Source: Alteraquisediminimonas sediminicola
Lineage (GTDB): Bacteria; Pseudomonadota; Alphaproteobacteria; Sphingomonadales; Sphingomonadaceae
Reading direction: 5' to 3'
NCBI RefSeq assembly: GCF_019740335.1
Contig: NZ_JAHXZS010000007.1
Coordinates: forward strand, 99,676 to 163,675
Length of the DNA: 64,000 bases
The translations under genes and the position numbers were made by a program. The notes under the pieces were generated by a model. The model saw nothing but the letters and a program-made list of their open reading frames with translations. It ran no database searches and was not told the DNA's origin. Below, in pieces: positions 1 through 8,241 of the stretch. How positions within the stretch are numbered: the first letter of the stretch is position 1; the number at the start of each line of letters is the position of its first letter.

Positions 1-701
1 GCACCGAAGCCCGCCTTGACTGCCCCATCCATCGCTGCCCCTGCTGTTGCAAAGTCCGCGTTGTCTGCTGCGCCCTTGGCGGTCATTAGGCCCGTGCCGA
101 TCTTCATGACGGCTTGGCCTGCTGCTGGCCCACCGAAGTACGTAGCTGCTGCTGCCCCTACGACTGTGGCGATCCCTGCGAAGGAGCCGAGGCCCGGTGC
201 CTTCTTGTGGTCAACGTACTGCTTGAAGTCCAAGTCAGCGTTGTAGGCGTTAACGTCCATGCTACCGACTGCGTTAGTCATGGTAGCCCCGCGCTGGGCA
301 CTGGCGTTGATGTTGTCGCTATTGACGCTGCGCTGGGCGTCCTCTTCCTGCATGGCCCGGTTCAATCGCATGGTGTTGTTGTAGGCCTCCACAGAGGAGC
401 CCCCAACGCCTGCGGCTGCTGCCATAGCCGTGCTTGCGCCTAGCTCTTCCGCTGCCATGATCCGGGACATAAAGTTCCCCTGAGCAGCAGCGTCTAGGTT
501 GCGGGCGATGTTGCCCGAGATATCATTGATCTGACTGCCAGCCGCATCAAGTACCCGTTGGTTCCCGATAGCAGCGGAGCCCCTCTGCAATGCAGAGATG
601 GCCCCGTTCTTCTCGTTACTAGACTTCTGGGTAATCCGAGCAGCGTCAATCTTGGACTGCTCGATAATGTGGGTGGCACCAGCGTACATCATGGAGCCCA
701 T
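1..701 (-). CDS. internal virion protein, gp14-like (3' end outside window)
   Basis: An open frame runs from an ATG at 701 off the left edge, giving at least 233 residues. It begins MGSMMYAG and is rich in Ala, Gly, Asn and Gln, with a long helical N-terminal stretch and a Gly/Ala-rich hydrophobic segment around residues 180-200 (TVVGAAAATYFGGPAAG). That composition and the place directly after tail tubular protein B match T7 gp14, an internal core protein ejected into the cell envelope at infection. The start codon lies 1 nt past the stop of the tail tubular protein B gene, with GAGGG upstream. The identity rests on position and composition, not on a diagnostic motif. Confidence 0.72.
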   Translation of the reverse strand, partial: MGSMMYAGATHIIEQSKIDAARITQKSSNEKNGAISALQRGSAAIGNQRVLDAAGSQINDISGNIARNLDAAAQGNFMSRIMAAEELGASTAMAAAAGVGGSSVEAYNNTMRLNRAMQEEDAQRSVNSDNINASAQRGATMTNAVGSMDVNAYNADLDFKQYVDHKKAPGLGSFAGIATVVGAAAATYFGGPAAGQAVMKIGTGLMTAKGAADNADFATAGAAMDGAVKAGFG

Positions 702-702
702 G

Positions 703-3276
703 TTATACCCTCTGTGTTCTGTTAAAGTACTGCCCGACCCACTCTACGGCAGTGATGGTCAGAGGTAGCCAAGTCCTAGCCTTGATGCTGTAGGAGCACT
801 GCCTCGTCTCCTTACCGATGTTGCCATAGATAGAGGTGGTGACGATTGGTTGGTACCCGATCAGGTTAGAGCTGTCTCCAAGGATACGGCCATTGAAGTC
901 CGTGACGGTCTTGGTTCCCTGCGAGGAGGTGACGTCGATATAAGCCCCGCCTGTGTCAGCGATGGACACCCGCACCCGGCCAAGCGTCAACCTGCCATCT
1001 AGGATAGCGTTGCCTGCCTTGTCCTTGATGTAAGGGTTCGTTGGGGTGACGAGGGCCTGATAGCCAATACCCACCCAGCCGTCCGTGCCTGTCGTATAGT
1101 CCGTCAGGAACTGTGTGAGCCCCGTGATGGGTGCACCCATGAACGGCCTGTACCCTGTTGAGGTAAACGCGATAGCGGCCTCTGTAGGGTAGTTGTAGGG
1201 GTTCACGTAGCTTCCTACCCCGCCAATGGCAGAGTACGGTCGCAGGCTATCAAGGTAGGGGTAGGTGGACTTCGAGGTGATAAGGGTGAACTGTTCGCAG
1301 GAGACCCACCACTTGTTCGCATTGGCGTAGTCCTTGCCCTCCTTAATCATGTAGATCAGGAGTCCCGTATCGTCAGGGCTCTTGGTGATCCCGATGACGT
1401 GCCCCACCTTCTCGTCCCATGTCCACTTGGACCAGCTATCGAACAGGCGCTCGGCATTGCCGGGGCCGTCTAGGTAGCTGTAGGCGTAGAGGGTGGTGCG
1501 TGAGGCAGTGGTGCGGAGACCCACGAACTTCGGGGTATCCAAGGCCACTAGCTGCACAGGCGTACCGCCGATGTAGGTAGAGAGCTGCTGCGACAAGTCC
1601 GAGCTCTCTGGCGTGTCTGCCAGAGCCCCTGCCTGTATCTGGTGCAGGGAGGCCTTACGAGCCGCCCCTTCCCCCTGCTTCTGGGCATAGAACACGAAGT
1701 TCCCGGAGCTGATAGGATCAGCGTCTGTGGCCCCTTCGTGGGCAGTGACGCCTACAATGCTGGCGGTCTTTGGAGTGATAGGCTGCCTACCGCTAACGGT
1801 GTACTGCCGGTTCTTGCCGAACAGGACTAGGTTGCGGTCATAGGTGACGGAGCTGGATATAATATCATCCTCGGCCCCCAATGAGAACACCTCGATAGGG
1901 TCGTCATCTGGCAGGGTTAGGACGGAGCTACGGAACCAGTCGAAATACTTACCGGGCTTGGAGAACAGGATGATGGTCCCGGAGCCGATGACCAAGCGGT
2001 CTTGGAAGCTGCCGAGGTAGTCAATGCGGTTCCCGAACAAGGTAGGAAGGGGGTTCGTAAGATCATCGCCAACGGGGTTGGGAGAGAACGTCGGAACCGT
2101 GACGCCTGAGAGCGTCTGTAGCTTGGCAGGGGTGCCCCCGATGTACAGGGTGCCTGCTTCGATAGTCGCGATACAGAAAGCAGTGTTAGGCTGCATCTTG
2201 TACCCACTGCTCTCGCGCCAAGCTACCTCTGTGACACCAGTAGAGATTCCGTCCTTAGCGTAGGCCTCTAGGTAGAAGGCGTCGAGACTGTTGCTCTTCT
2301 GGGGCTTAACCTTGACCACCTTACCGTGGTAATGGATCACGCTGACCAGATCGGCTGCTAGGATTCCATTGCCTACGCCTCGGATCAGTGAGCCGTCCCC
2401 GCCATCCTCTGCCTTGACCTCCACATACAGGGAGTTGTCAATCAGGACAGTGGAGTTGTTTACTGAGCAGCCTGTGACCCCTGCTGCCACTAGGGCCAGC
2501 CTGAGCTTCTCAGCAATGCTCTCTGGGGCAATGTCTGCGGCTGCCGTACCGATCCACTTAGTGACCTCGCCGTTGTAGGCGTTGACCCTATCGTTGACCT
2601 TCTTCTGGTAGTCTGCATCGGAGGTCAGGAGGTCCGTGGTATCCAGCAGGGTCGGGTAGCTTGCGCTTACCGTCTTGTAGCTGGCTACGGTAGTGGTCCC
2701 GTTGGCCTTCGTCAGGGTGATCTTAAACGTGCGGGAGTATGCCCCGCCCCTCACCCACACAGCCATCTTCTGCAAGTTAGCAGTGACGTTGTGGCGGGCT
2801 GTGCCTGTCCATGTGGGGACGATGGTATGGCCTGCGAGGAAGAGGAACCTGCCGATGCTGGTAGCAGCGGAGACGCCCCCTGCTACGAGGGTGTCTAGCA
2901 CGGTGTCTGTGCCTGCGTAGGAGATGGGCACAAAGGCCCCGGTGGTCTTGTTGAAGCAGAAGGCGAAGCCCTGTTGTCCTAGGCTCTGGCTGTCTGCATC
3001 CGTGCGATAGATAAGATCGTATTCGATCCCGGAGATAGAGAAGGAGAAGGGCTTGCTCTGGGCTGTAGCCGTGAGGAGCTTTGTGAAGTGCCCAGCAGCA
3101 GCAGCGCCACCAACGGCCTCTGCCTTCAAGATAGAGCCGTGTCTGCGGGCAAGCCCGTTCACGGGGTCGCTAATCATGTTCTGTTGGGCCGTGTGCTGGC
3201 CTGAGCGCCGATCCTGCGGGACCTGCTCAGATACGCCACGCACTACACTTTCATAGCCCCCTGAGACTTTCGCCAA
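703..3276 (-). CDS. tail tubular protein B (gp12-like nozzle protein)
   Basis: 857 residues, against 794 in T7 gp12. The N-terminus (MAKVSGGYESVVRGVSEQ, then DRRSGQ) is typical of the family, which opens with a short 'GGVSQQP'-like segment, and the rest is beta-rich, as expected for the six-fold nozzle of the short tail. It follows tail tubular protein A and precedes the gp14-like gene, the T7-family order. The only sensible start is a TTG at 3276, preceded by AAGGA with 7-nt spacing; no in-frame ATG lies near it. It probably forms the distal tail tube to which fibres attach. Identification by length, start motif and order is strong. Confidence 0.88.
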   Translation of the reverse strand: MAKVSGGYESVVRGVSEQVPQDRRSGQHTAQQNMISDPVNGLARRHGSILKAEAVGGAAAAGHFTKLLTATAQSKPFSFSISGIEYDLIYRTDADSQSLGQQGFAFCFNKTTGAFVPISYAGTDTVLDTLVAGGVSAATSIGRFLFLAGHTIVPTWTGTARHNVTANLQKMAVWVRGGAYSRTFKITLTKANGTTTVASYKTVSASYPTLLDTTDLLTSDADYQKKVNDRVNAYNGEVTKWIGTAAADIAPESIAEKLRLALVAAGVTGCSVNNSTVLIDNSLYVEVKAEDGGDGSLIRGVGNGILAADLVSVIHYHGKVVKVKPQKSNSLDAFYLEAYAKDGISTGVTEVAWRESSGYKMQPNTAFCIATIEAGTLYIGGTPAKLQTLSGVTVPTFSPNPVGDDLTNPLPTLFGNRIDYLGSFQDRLVIGSGTIILFSKPGKYFDWFRSSVLTLPDDDPIEVFSLGAEDDIISSSVTYDRNLVLFGKNRQYTVSGRQPITPKTASIVGVTAHEGATDADPISSGNFVFYAQKQGEGAARKASLHQIQAGALADTPESSDLSQQLSTYIGGTPVQLVALDTPKFVGLRTTASRTTLYAYSYLDGPGNAERLFDSWSKWTWDEKVGHVIGITKSPDDTGLLIYMIKEGKDYANANKWWVSCEQFTLITSKSTYPYLDSLRPYSAIGGVGSYVNPYNYPTEAAIAFTSTGYRPFMGAPITGLTQFLTDYTTGTDGWVGIGYQALVTPTNPYIKDKAGNAILDGRLTLGRVRVSIADTGGAYIDVTSSQGTKTVTDFNGRILGDSSNLIGYQPIVTTSIYGNIGKETRQCSYSIKARTWLPLTITAVEWVGQYFNRTQRV

Positions 3277-3286
3277 TAGGTTGTCC

Positions 3287-3898
3287 TTAGTAGATGGGGA
3301 GCCCGCCCGGATTGGGTCGGATACCGATGTTGTTGAGGAGGTTCGCAGTCGTCGGGCGGCGGATAAGGTTCACGTCCCGGTTGCGAATGTGCTCTGCGTT
3401 GAGGGTGATGTAGGCATCCTTGTACTCCTGTTGGAGCATGCTGATTGCCGGGGCATCGCCATCGTAGTTGGTCTGGAATTGCAGCTTCGCGGAAGCCGAG
3501 ATAAATAGCTGGGCCGTCAGCGGGAGGTCCTCGAAGGCCAGCATGCGGACGAGCTCAACTTGGACGTCTTGGGTAAATACCAAGCGGTCCTCATTGGCTG
3601 GGGCATACGGCTTGTAGAGCCTGCGACCACGGGCGACGAAGTTAAGGGACCCGTTCACGGGATCAACCTTGATAGTGTCAATGGGGAGCATGATGTTCCC
3701 GGTTCCCGCATCAGGGGACAAGGTGACGAGCTCCTGATTGAACCACCAAGATTTAGACTGTTCTCGGAAGGAGGCGTTCCGCAGGGCTGCGAGGCAGGCT
3801 GGGACTAGATCGTGGTCCTCCTCAAGCGAGTTAAGCGGGGACTCAGACAGGAGCGCCAACATATCGTTGACGACTGAGAGCTGGGTTAGGAAAGTCAT
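3287..3898 (-). CDS. tail tubular protein A (gp11-like gatekeeper)
   Basis: 203 residues from the ATG at 3898 (MTFLTQLSVVND), close to the 196 of T7 gp11. The open frame extends 11 codons further upstream, but that part overlaps the terminator hairpin, so the internal ATG is chosen. Family-like features are the N-terminal 'VNDMLALLSESPLNSLEEDHDLV' type segment and the later 'FREQSKSWWFN' and 'LYKPYAPANEDRLVFTQD' types of segment. T7-family gp11 forms a dodecameric ring below the portal and seals the head. The gene is the first after the capsid terminator and is followed 10 nt later by tail tubular protein B. Confidence 0.88.
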   Translation of the reverse strand: MTFLTQLSVVNDMLALLSESPLNSLEEDHDLVPACLAALRNASFREQSKSWWFNQELVTLSPDAGTGNIMLPIDTIKVDPVNGSLNFVARGRRLYKPYAPANEDRLVFTQDVQVELVRMLAFEDLPLTAQLFISASAKLQFQTNYDGDAPAISMLQQEYKDAYITLNAEHIRNRDVNLIRRPTTANLLNNIGIRPNPGGLPIY

Positions 3899-3912
3899 TA
3901 TGCTCCAAACGC

Positions 3913-3950
3913 AAAAAAGCCCCCGCCCCAATCAAGGGACGGGGGCGGGG
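3913..3950 (-). terminator. intrinsic terminator behind the capsid gene
   Basis: On the minus strand a 9-bp GC-only stem (CCCCGCCCC at 3942-3950 paired with GGGGCGGGG at 3921-3929) is followed by GC and then six T (complement of 3913-3918). It lies just downstream of the major capsid gene, the same place as the T-phi terminator of T7, where partial readthrough sets capsid output above that of the tail genes. Confidence 0.88.
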
Positions 3951-3967
3951 TATGGGTTAGATTAGGC

Positions 3968-4978
3968 TCACGGCAACCAGATCGCACCGGCGTACTCGGC
4001 ACGGTTCGGGGTGACTGCGTAGGCGAGATGGCTGTCTACGAACCACGACTTGAAGGTCTTGTCGTAGAACACGTCCGAGGTCAGCGGGATGGTTTCGCCG
4101 CTCAACAGAGCCTTGGCCGAGAAGGCCAGACCTGCCAGCTTGGTGAAGTCACCATCATAGGCGTTGCTGTTCGCAGCGTTCGACAGGAAGTGGCCCGTGA
4201 CATTCGTGTTAGGAATGTTGTTGGAGCTGACGACCGGGCAACCGAAGGCCTTGAAGATCATGGTCTGCATGTTGTTGCCGTCCGAGGTGATGTACTCACC
4301 GTTGACGATCAACTCAGCATCAGCCAAGGCGCGGAACTGCGCTGGACGCAAGGCGATGATAACATCGTCCTCACGAGGGCTGACGTCCTTTTCTTCCATC
4401 TTGACGAACAAGTCGCCAATAGCGGAATACATGCGGGCCGGATCAAGTGCATCGCCCGAGGCACCGAGCGTGATGGTCGAGCCACCGAAGTGGCCAGCAG
4501 GCTTGCCAGCCGAGCCATTCGAGAAGCGGCTTTCCGACAGAGCGGCGGCCTTAGCTGCCTGAATAAACATGGACTGGTCGAGGAACTTAGCAATCTTCTT
4601 GCCATGCTCCACGCCGATTTCCTTACGAGCATCATACGAGCTCTGGAACACTTCCAGCAACGGCAGGACGTTACGAGCCAAGACGACCGTATCAACGGTG
4701 ATCGAAGCCTTCGCGAAGTCACTCGGGGTCGCAGCAGGTGCTTCACCCGGTACGAGCTTGCTGAGCGTGGCTTCACCGATAGCGAAGTCCGAAAGGGTCG
4801 TGGTGCCCACAACGCGCTTCATGTTGATCCAACCATCAAGGACTGAGCGGCGGGCAATCGTGCCCTCAACCATGCCAGAGTACTGTTCAACCGCCAGAGC
4901 ATCAACAGCACCGGCTTGGTTCTGCTGCATCGGACGGGTGAGATTACCGATTACACCGGCAGACGAGAAAAGAGTCAA
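3968..4978 (-). CDS. major capsid protein (gp10-like)
   Basis: 336 residues, close to the 345 of T7 gp10A, with an HK97-type fold expected. It starts MTLFSSAGVIGNLTRP and ends in a typical capsid tail (FVDSHLAYAVTPNRAEYAGA). It lies after the scaffold gene and is followed by a strong terminator, as in T7. The start codon is TTG at 4978 with AAGGA upstream (6-nt spacing); there is no alternative ATG near the N-terminus. A TTG on the most highly expressed virion gene is unusual and is noted as a finding. Product identity is well supported by length, order and C-terminal pattern. Confidence 0.92.
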   Translation of the reverse strand: MTLFSSAGVIGNLTRPMQQNQAGAVDALAVEQYSGMVEGTIARRSVLDGWINMKRVVGTTTLSDFAIGEATLSKLVPGEAPAATPSDFAKASITVDTVVLARNVLPLLEVFQSSYDARKEIGVEHGKKIAKFLDQSMFIQAAKAAALSESRFSNGSAGKPAGHFGGSTITLGASGDALDPARMYSAIGDLFVKMEEKDVSPREDDVIIALRPAQFRALADAELIVNGEYITSDGNNMQTMIFKAFGCPVVSSNNIPNTNVTGHFLSNAANSNAYDGDFTKLAGLAFSAKALLSGETIPLTSDVFYDKTFKSWFVDSHLAYAVTPNRAEYAGAIWLP

Positions 4979-4991
4979 AGGTAGTCCTTAC

Positions 4992-5762
4992 TTAATTTGA
5001 GGCGAGACGGCGCTGGTTCAGCGCATCGTACTCATGAGAAGAATTGAGATTATGGGAGCCGATCTTCTGCGCGAGTTTCTGTACTGCTTGTGCGTACTCT
5101 CGTGCGGTCAGGGGGCCGTTGCTCGGCTGGGCCGTACCGGCGCTAGGCCGTGCGGTTGCTGAGGCGGGAGTGACTACGGTGCCCGCTGCCGTGTTATAGG
5201 CGTTGAGGAGCATCGTGGCTGCTGCCCGAGCTTGGAGTGGGCCAGCCGCGAACATCGCGTTAATCTCGGCCTTCTCGGAGGGATCAGCATTGGCGGAGGC
5301 CCATGCTTGAACTGTTGCCCACTGGCTATCGCCACCAACAACATCGTGTACAGCCGCAGTGACCGCTGCTTCCGCAGCAGCCATAGCTGTAACTGAGCGT
5401 TCCTCGGCCATCTTGGCCAAGGCCATCATCTGCTGCCAGCCGACAGCCTTATCGCCCATAGTGGCGAGGTGGGCTTCAAGCAGGGAGAAGTCCCCGTCTG
5501 CGGTAGCCAGCATAGCTGGGTGGTTAGCATCAATCCCGAGCCTGCCAACGAAGGCGAGGGCTACATCGAGACCAGCATCGCCGGTAGGTTCGTATTCAAC
5601 AAGTACGCCAGCGGGGGCTGCCTCTACCACTGGGGTAGGAAGCGGCGCTACTGGTGCTGGGTCAACCGTCAAGCTGATTGGAGTTACGGGAGCAACGCTA
5701 ACGGGGTCTACTGCGGCTGGTGCCACAGGTTCTACCACGGGGGCTGCTACTTGGGTCGTCAT
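4992..5762 (-). CDS. capsid assembly scaffolding protein (gp9-like)
   Basis: 256 residues, shorter than the 307 of T7 gp9. The N-terminal 55 residues are Pro/Val/Ala-rich and low in complexity (VAAPVVEPVAPAA, PISLTVDP), followed by an acidic helical middle and a Gln/Ala-rich C-terminus. This composition is usual for T7-family scaffolds, which direct procapsid assembly and then leave. The ATG overlaps the portal stop codon by ATGA, so translation is probably coupled. It lies directly before the capsid gene. No catalytic residues are expected; the call rests on order and composition. Confidence 0.83.
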   Translation of the reverse strand: MTTQVAAPVVEPVAPAAVDPVSVAPVTPISLTVDPAPVAPLPTPVVEAAPAGVLVEYEPTGDAGLDVALAFVGRLGIDANHPAMLATADGDFSLLEAHLATMGDKAVGWQQMMALAKMAEERSVTAMAAAEAAVTAAVHDVVGGDSQWATVQAWASANADPSEKAEINAMFAAGPLQARAAATMLLNAYNTAAGTVVTPASATARPSAGTAQPSNGPLTAREYAQAVQKLAQKIGSHNLNSSHEYDALNQRRLASN

Positions 5763-7297
5763 GCGGGTACTTGTCCTTGTTTAGCTTGTTCGACAGCGAT
5801 GCCTGCGCCTGCGTCTGCGCCAGCCTGTGAGGCCATCATTTGCTGCTGCTGCGCCATCTGCTGCTGCTGCTCTGTTGCCAGCTCTTCTGGTGATTTCATG
5901 TAGGCTGAGACGTCGATGCGACGAGGTGCGCCTAGGGCTGCGGCAATCTTGGTAGTGTCCAAGCGTTGCAGAAGTTCAGGGGGGAGCTGGGCTACAGCGG
6001 CCATATCGGCCAGCCACATTTTGAGCTCTTCGAGGTCCCCGGTACGAGACAGGGCTTCTAAGCCTGTGACGATGGAGGGGACGAACTGGTTGCCGTCTAC
6101 GCCTAATCCGATATCCCGCATGAGCCAGTAGGCCAGCGGAAGTTGCAGATCGACAGCGAGGCGGGAGTATGCGCCACCTAGGGAGGTTTCGAGCTCATTT
6201 GCGATGAGCCGGATTTCTTCCTGTGTGACACGCTCGGCATCCCGGACCATAGTGGAGGCCAGAAGGAAGCCGCGCCCGATACGGGTGACGTACTCCTGAG
6301 ACATAGCCATAGTGACTTGGAGGTCCTGAGACTTGCTGCCTTCGAGGAGAACAATGTCGCCCTCGGCCCCCGGAAGGGCTGAGCCGTTCTCGCTCTGCTC
6401 AAAGTCCTCTACCCGCGTCATGCCAGCCGGATTGACTAGCCAACGGAACTCGGATGCGAGGACCGCCCCGATAACTTGGGAGCGGGTAAGCGTGGAGAGG
6501 CCAGCGAAGTCCCCCTTGTAATCCTCAACAAGGCCGGTGCCGTAGTGGGCATCGTCCGAGAGGTCCCATGTAAGGACGCGGAAGGGGAGGTCTTTCTCAG
6601 GCCACTTGCCATAGAACTCTTGGCCTAGCTGGATGGCATCCACCCACTGTACCATTTCATAGTCGCCATCGCGATTGCGAGTTACCCAGCGATAGAGAGT
6701 TACCTCCCGATCAGATGCGTACTTGGCCTTTGCGAACACGGCGTCTTGGACAGCGGGCTCTAGTTCATCGAACTGAACCTTGTCTGCAATGAGGAGCTCT
6801 AGGAGCTTCCCGGATGCAGAGCGTCTAGCAACGTATTTCTTGATCCCGATTACTCGGGCGTCCTCCTCAAGCGTCAGCAGGACGTTGCCTGTAACGATGA
6901 GGTGCTTGATTACTTCATATAGCTTGGGCCGCATGGCCTTGCTGTCGAGGAGCTTAACTGCTGCCTTCTCGGCCTTGGCCAACTGCTGCGCTAAGGCCTC
7001 GGTGTCTACGCCTAGGGCTTCGAGCTCTTTGGCGGTGGATGCGGAAGCGTCTGTACGGAAGAACGGGCGGGATGGTGCGAACCCTGCCAACATGATCTTG
7101 TTGGCTAGATGGTTGACTGCCTGCGCCCCTACTGATTGGAAGTCCCTACTCAGTTCCGAAGAGTTCTGGTCATACCCCTTGGGGAGACAGAGCTTCGGCA
7201 GAGTGTAGCTGGCGTACAACTCGCAACGGGCAATGAAGCCGTTACGAGCCGCCTCTAGCTGCTGGAACCTCCCGGATGCGGAGGTTGATACTGCCAC
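5759..7297 (-). CDS. portal (head-tail connector) protein, gp8-like
   Basis: 512 residues, against 536 in T7 gp8. The N-terminal segment (FQQLEAARNGFIARCELYASYTLP type, then LCLPKG) is the usual family opening, and the C-terminus is a Gln/Met-rich low-complexity tail (EEL..EQQQQMAQQQQMM). The portal dodecamer forms the DNA channel at one head vertex and seeds assembly. The start is a GTG at 7297, immediately after the TAA of the gp7.3-like gene. The 3' end overlaps the scaffold ATG by 4 nt. Length, order and motif agree, so the identity is firm. Confidence 0.9.
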   Translation of the reverse strand: MAVSTSASGRFQQLEAARNGFIARCELYASYTLPKLCLPKGYDQNSSELSRDFQSVGAQAVNHLANKIMLAGFAPSRPFFRTDASASTAKELEALGVDTEALAQQLAKAEKAAVKLLDSKAMRPKLYEVIKHLIVTGNVLLTLEEDARVIGIKKYVARRSASGKLLELLIADKVQFDELEPAVQDAVFAKAKYASDREVTLYRWVTRNRDGDYEMVQWVDAIQLGQEFYGKWPEKDLPFRVLTWDLSDDAHYGTGLVEDYKGDFAGLSTLTRSQVIGAVLASEFRWLVNPAGMTRVEDFEQSENGSALPGAEGDIVLLEGSKSQDLQVTMAMSQEYVTRIGRGFLLASTMVRDAERVTQEEIRLIANELETSLGGAYSRLAVDLQLPLAYWLMRDIGLGVDGNQFVPSIVTGLEALSRTGDLEELKMWLADMAAVAQLPPELLQRLDTTKIAAALGAPRRIDVSAYMKSPEELATEQQQQMAQQQQMMASQAGADAGAGIAVEQAKQGQVPA

Positions 7298-7600
7298 TTA
7301 GATACTAATACCCGCACCATTGGTACGGCTCTGGAAAGTAGAGCGGACGGTCTTGCGGCGGCCCGTGGTAGGGTCCAGCTCGGGTGCCGGGGTGTCAGTA
7401 GCCAAGGCTACGTCAACCTGCTGCTGCGGCCTGCTGAGGGACTCAGCCGCCTGTTCCGAAGCCCGCTTCTGTGCAATCTGGGTAGAGAGGGTTTGCAATG
7501 CACCCTGCGCCTGTAGGCGATCATTCGCGGCTTGCATCTCTGCTGCCTTTAGAGTGGCGGCTGCTACTTTTCGAGCAGCCTTCTTTCCACCTCCGCACAT
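7298..7600 (-). CDS. gp7.3-like tail assembly protein
   Basis: 100 residues from the ATG at 7600, which has AAGGA about 8 nt upstream. The N-terminus is MCGGGKKAARK, followed by an Ala-rich helix, and the protein ends SRTNGAGISI. The basic C-terminal Arg-Ser/Thr-X-Gly-X-Gly-Ile-X-Ile ending matches my recollection of the T7 gp7.3 C-terminus, and the gene sits directly before the portal as in T7. T7 gp7.3 is a small virion protein needed for tail fibre attachment and adsorption. The open frame extends 24 codons upstream into the previous gene, but the ribosome site supports the internal ATG. Confidence 0.72.
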   Translation of the reverse strand: MCGGGKKAARKVAAATLKAAEMQAANDRLQAQGALQTLSTQIAQKRASEQAAESLSRPQQQVDVALATDTPAPELDPTTGRRKTVRSTFQSRTNGAGISI

Positions 7601-7601
7601 A

Positions 7602-8027
7602 TTATAGTTCCTTGCTGAGTTCGATTGCTTCCTGCTGGAAGCCCTCGCGTTGGTACATGGAGGCAAGGGCACGGTCTGACTTAGCCAGAGCTGTACCTAC
7701 TACCACCGACGAAGCCCCGGCCTCTCGTGCGGCCTCCTCTAAGAAGGAGACCACATCGGAGAACCTCCCGCCCGGAGCTAGCTGCAATACGAGCTGCTCG
7801 GCTAGGATAGGGGTCTCGGAATACCAAGGCGTAAATATATCATATATTACTAGGTAACATTCATTAACAATATATACGTTATCCATTAGACATAGGTTAT
7901 TCATTCCTATATCTAAATCCATAATCTTATATATATGTTTAGTACTAATCTTTCTTAATCTATCTATCATAGTACTAAGAGTACTTCTTATAATAGGAAG
8001 ATCAAGAGGGGTTACTTCACGATACAA
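7602..8027 (-). CDS. GNAT-like acetyltransferase-fold protein
   Basis: 141 residues from a TTG at 8027 with AAAGGG 5 nt upstream, giving MYREVTPLDLPII, a typical GNAT N-terminus. The C-terminal half (SDVVSFLEEAAREAGAS, then ALASMYQREGF) matches the last helix-strand-helix and the 'YxxxGF' end of GNAT domains. An upstream in-frame GTG at 8066 is possible but has no ribosome site. Related T7-family phages carry GNAT-fold proteins, including T7 gp13; whether this one is enzymatic is unknown because no clear acetyl-CoA loop (Q/RxxGxG/A) is visible. About 160 nt of the gene are only about 23% GC, in sharp contrast to its neighbours. Its TAA lies 1 nt before the next ATG. Confidence 0.6.
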   Translation of the reverse strand: MYREVTPLDLPIIRSTLSTMIDRLRKISTKHIYKIMDLDIGMNNLCLMDNVYIVNECYLVIYDIFTPWYSETPILAEQLVLQLAPGGRFSDVVSFLEEAAREAGASSVVVGTALAKSDRALASMYQREGFQQEAIELSKEL

Positions 8028-8241
8028 CGTAGCCCTTTCTGAGTAGTACCAGAACGTGCTGTACACCCAGAAGATATCCGGCTTGGATATCAGTGGTGGT
8101 TGTGGTCGGGATGGGTAAACCGAGTTGTTTCTCTAGCGCCTCGTAGGCCGTGGTATTAAGTCTCATGACTGGTACGGCGATGTTCTGCGGCAATGAATGT
8201 TCCTTTGTGCGGGACGGTATCGAATTAGACGGTAAGCCCAT
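8017..8241 (-). CDS. small phage protein of unknown function
   Basis: 74 residues. The ATG overlaps the RNA polymerase stop as TGATG, so translation is probably coupled. The last 49 residues (from MRLNTTAYEALEKQLGLP to LLGVQHVLVLLRKGYVVS) form a helix, a short Thr-rich linker and a hydrophobic helix; an internal ATG at 8166 could start just this part but lacks a ribosome site. The 3' end overlaps the proposed start of the GNAT-like gene by 11 nt. I recognise no family. Confidence 0.55.
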   Translation of the reverse strand: MGLPSNSIPSRTKEHSLPQNIAVPVMRLNTTAYEALEKQLGLPIPTTTTTDIQAGYLLGVQHVLVLLRKGYVVS

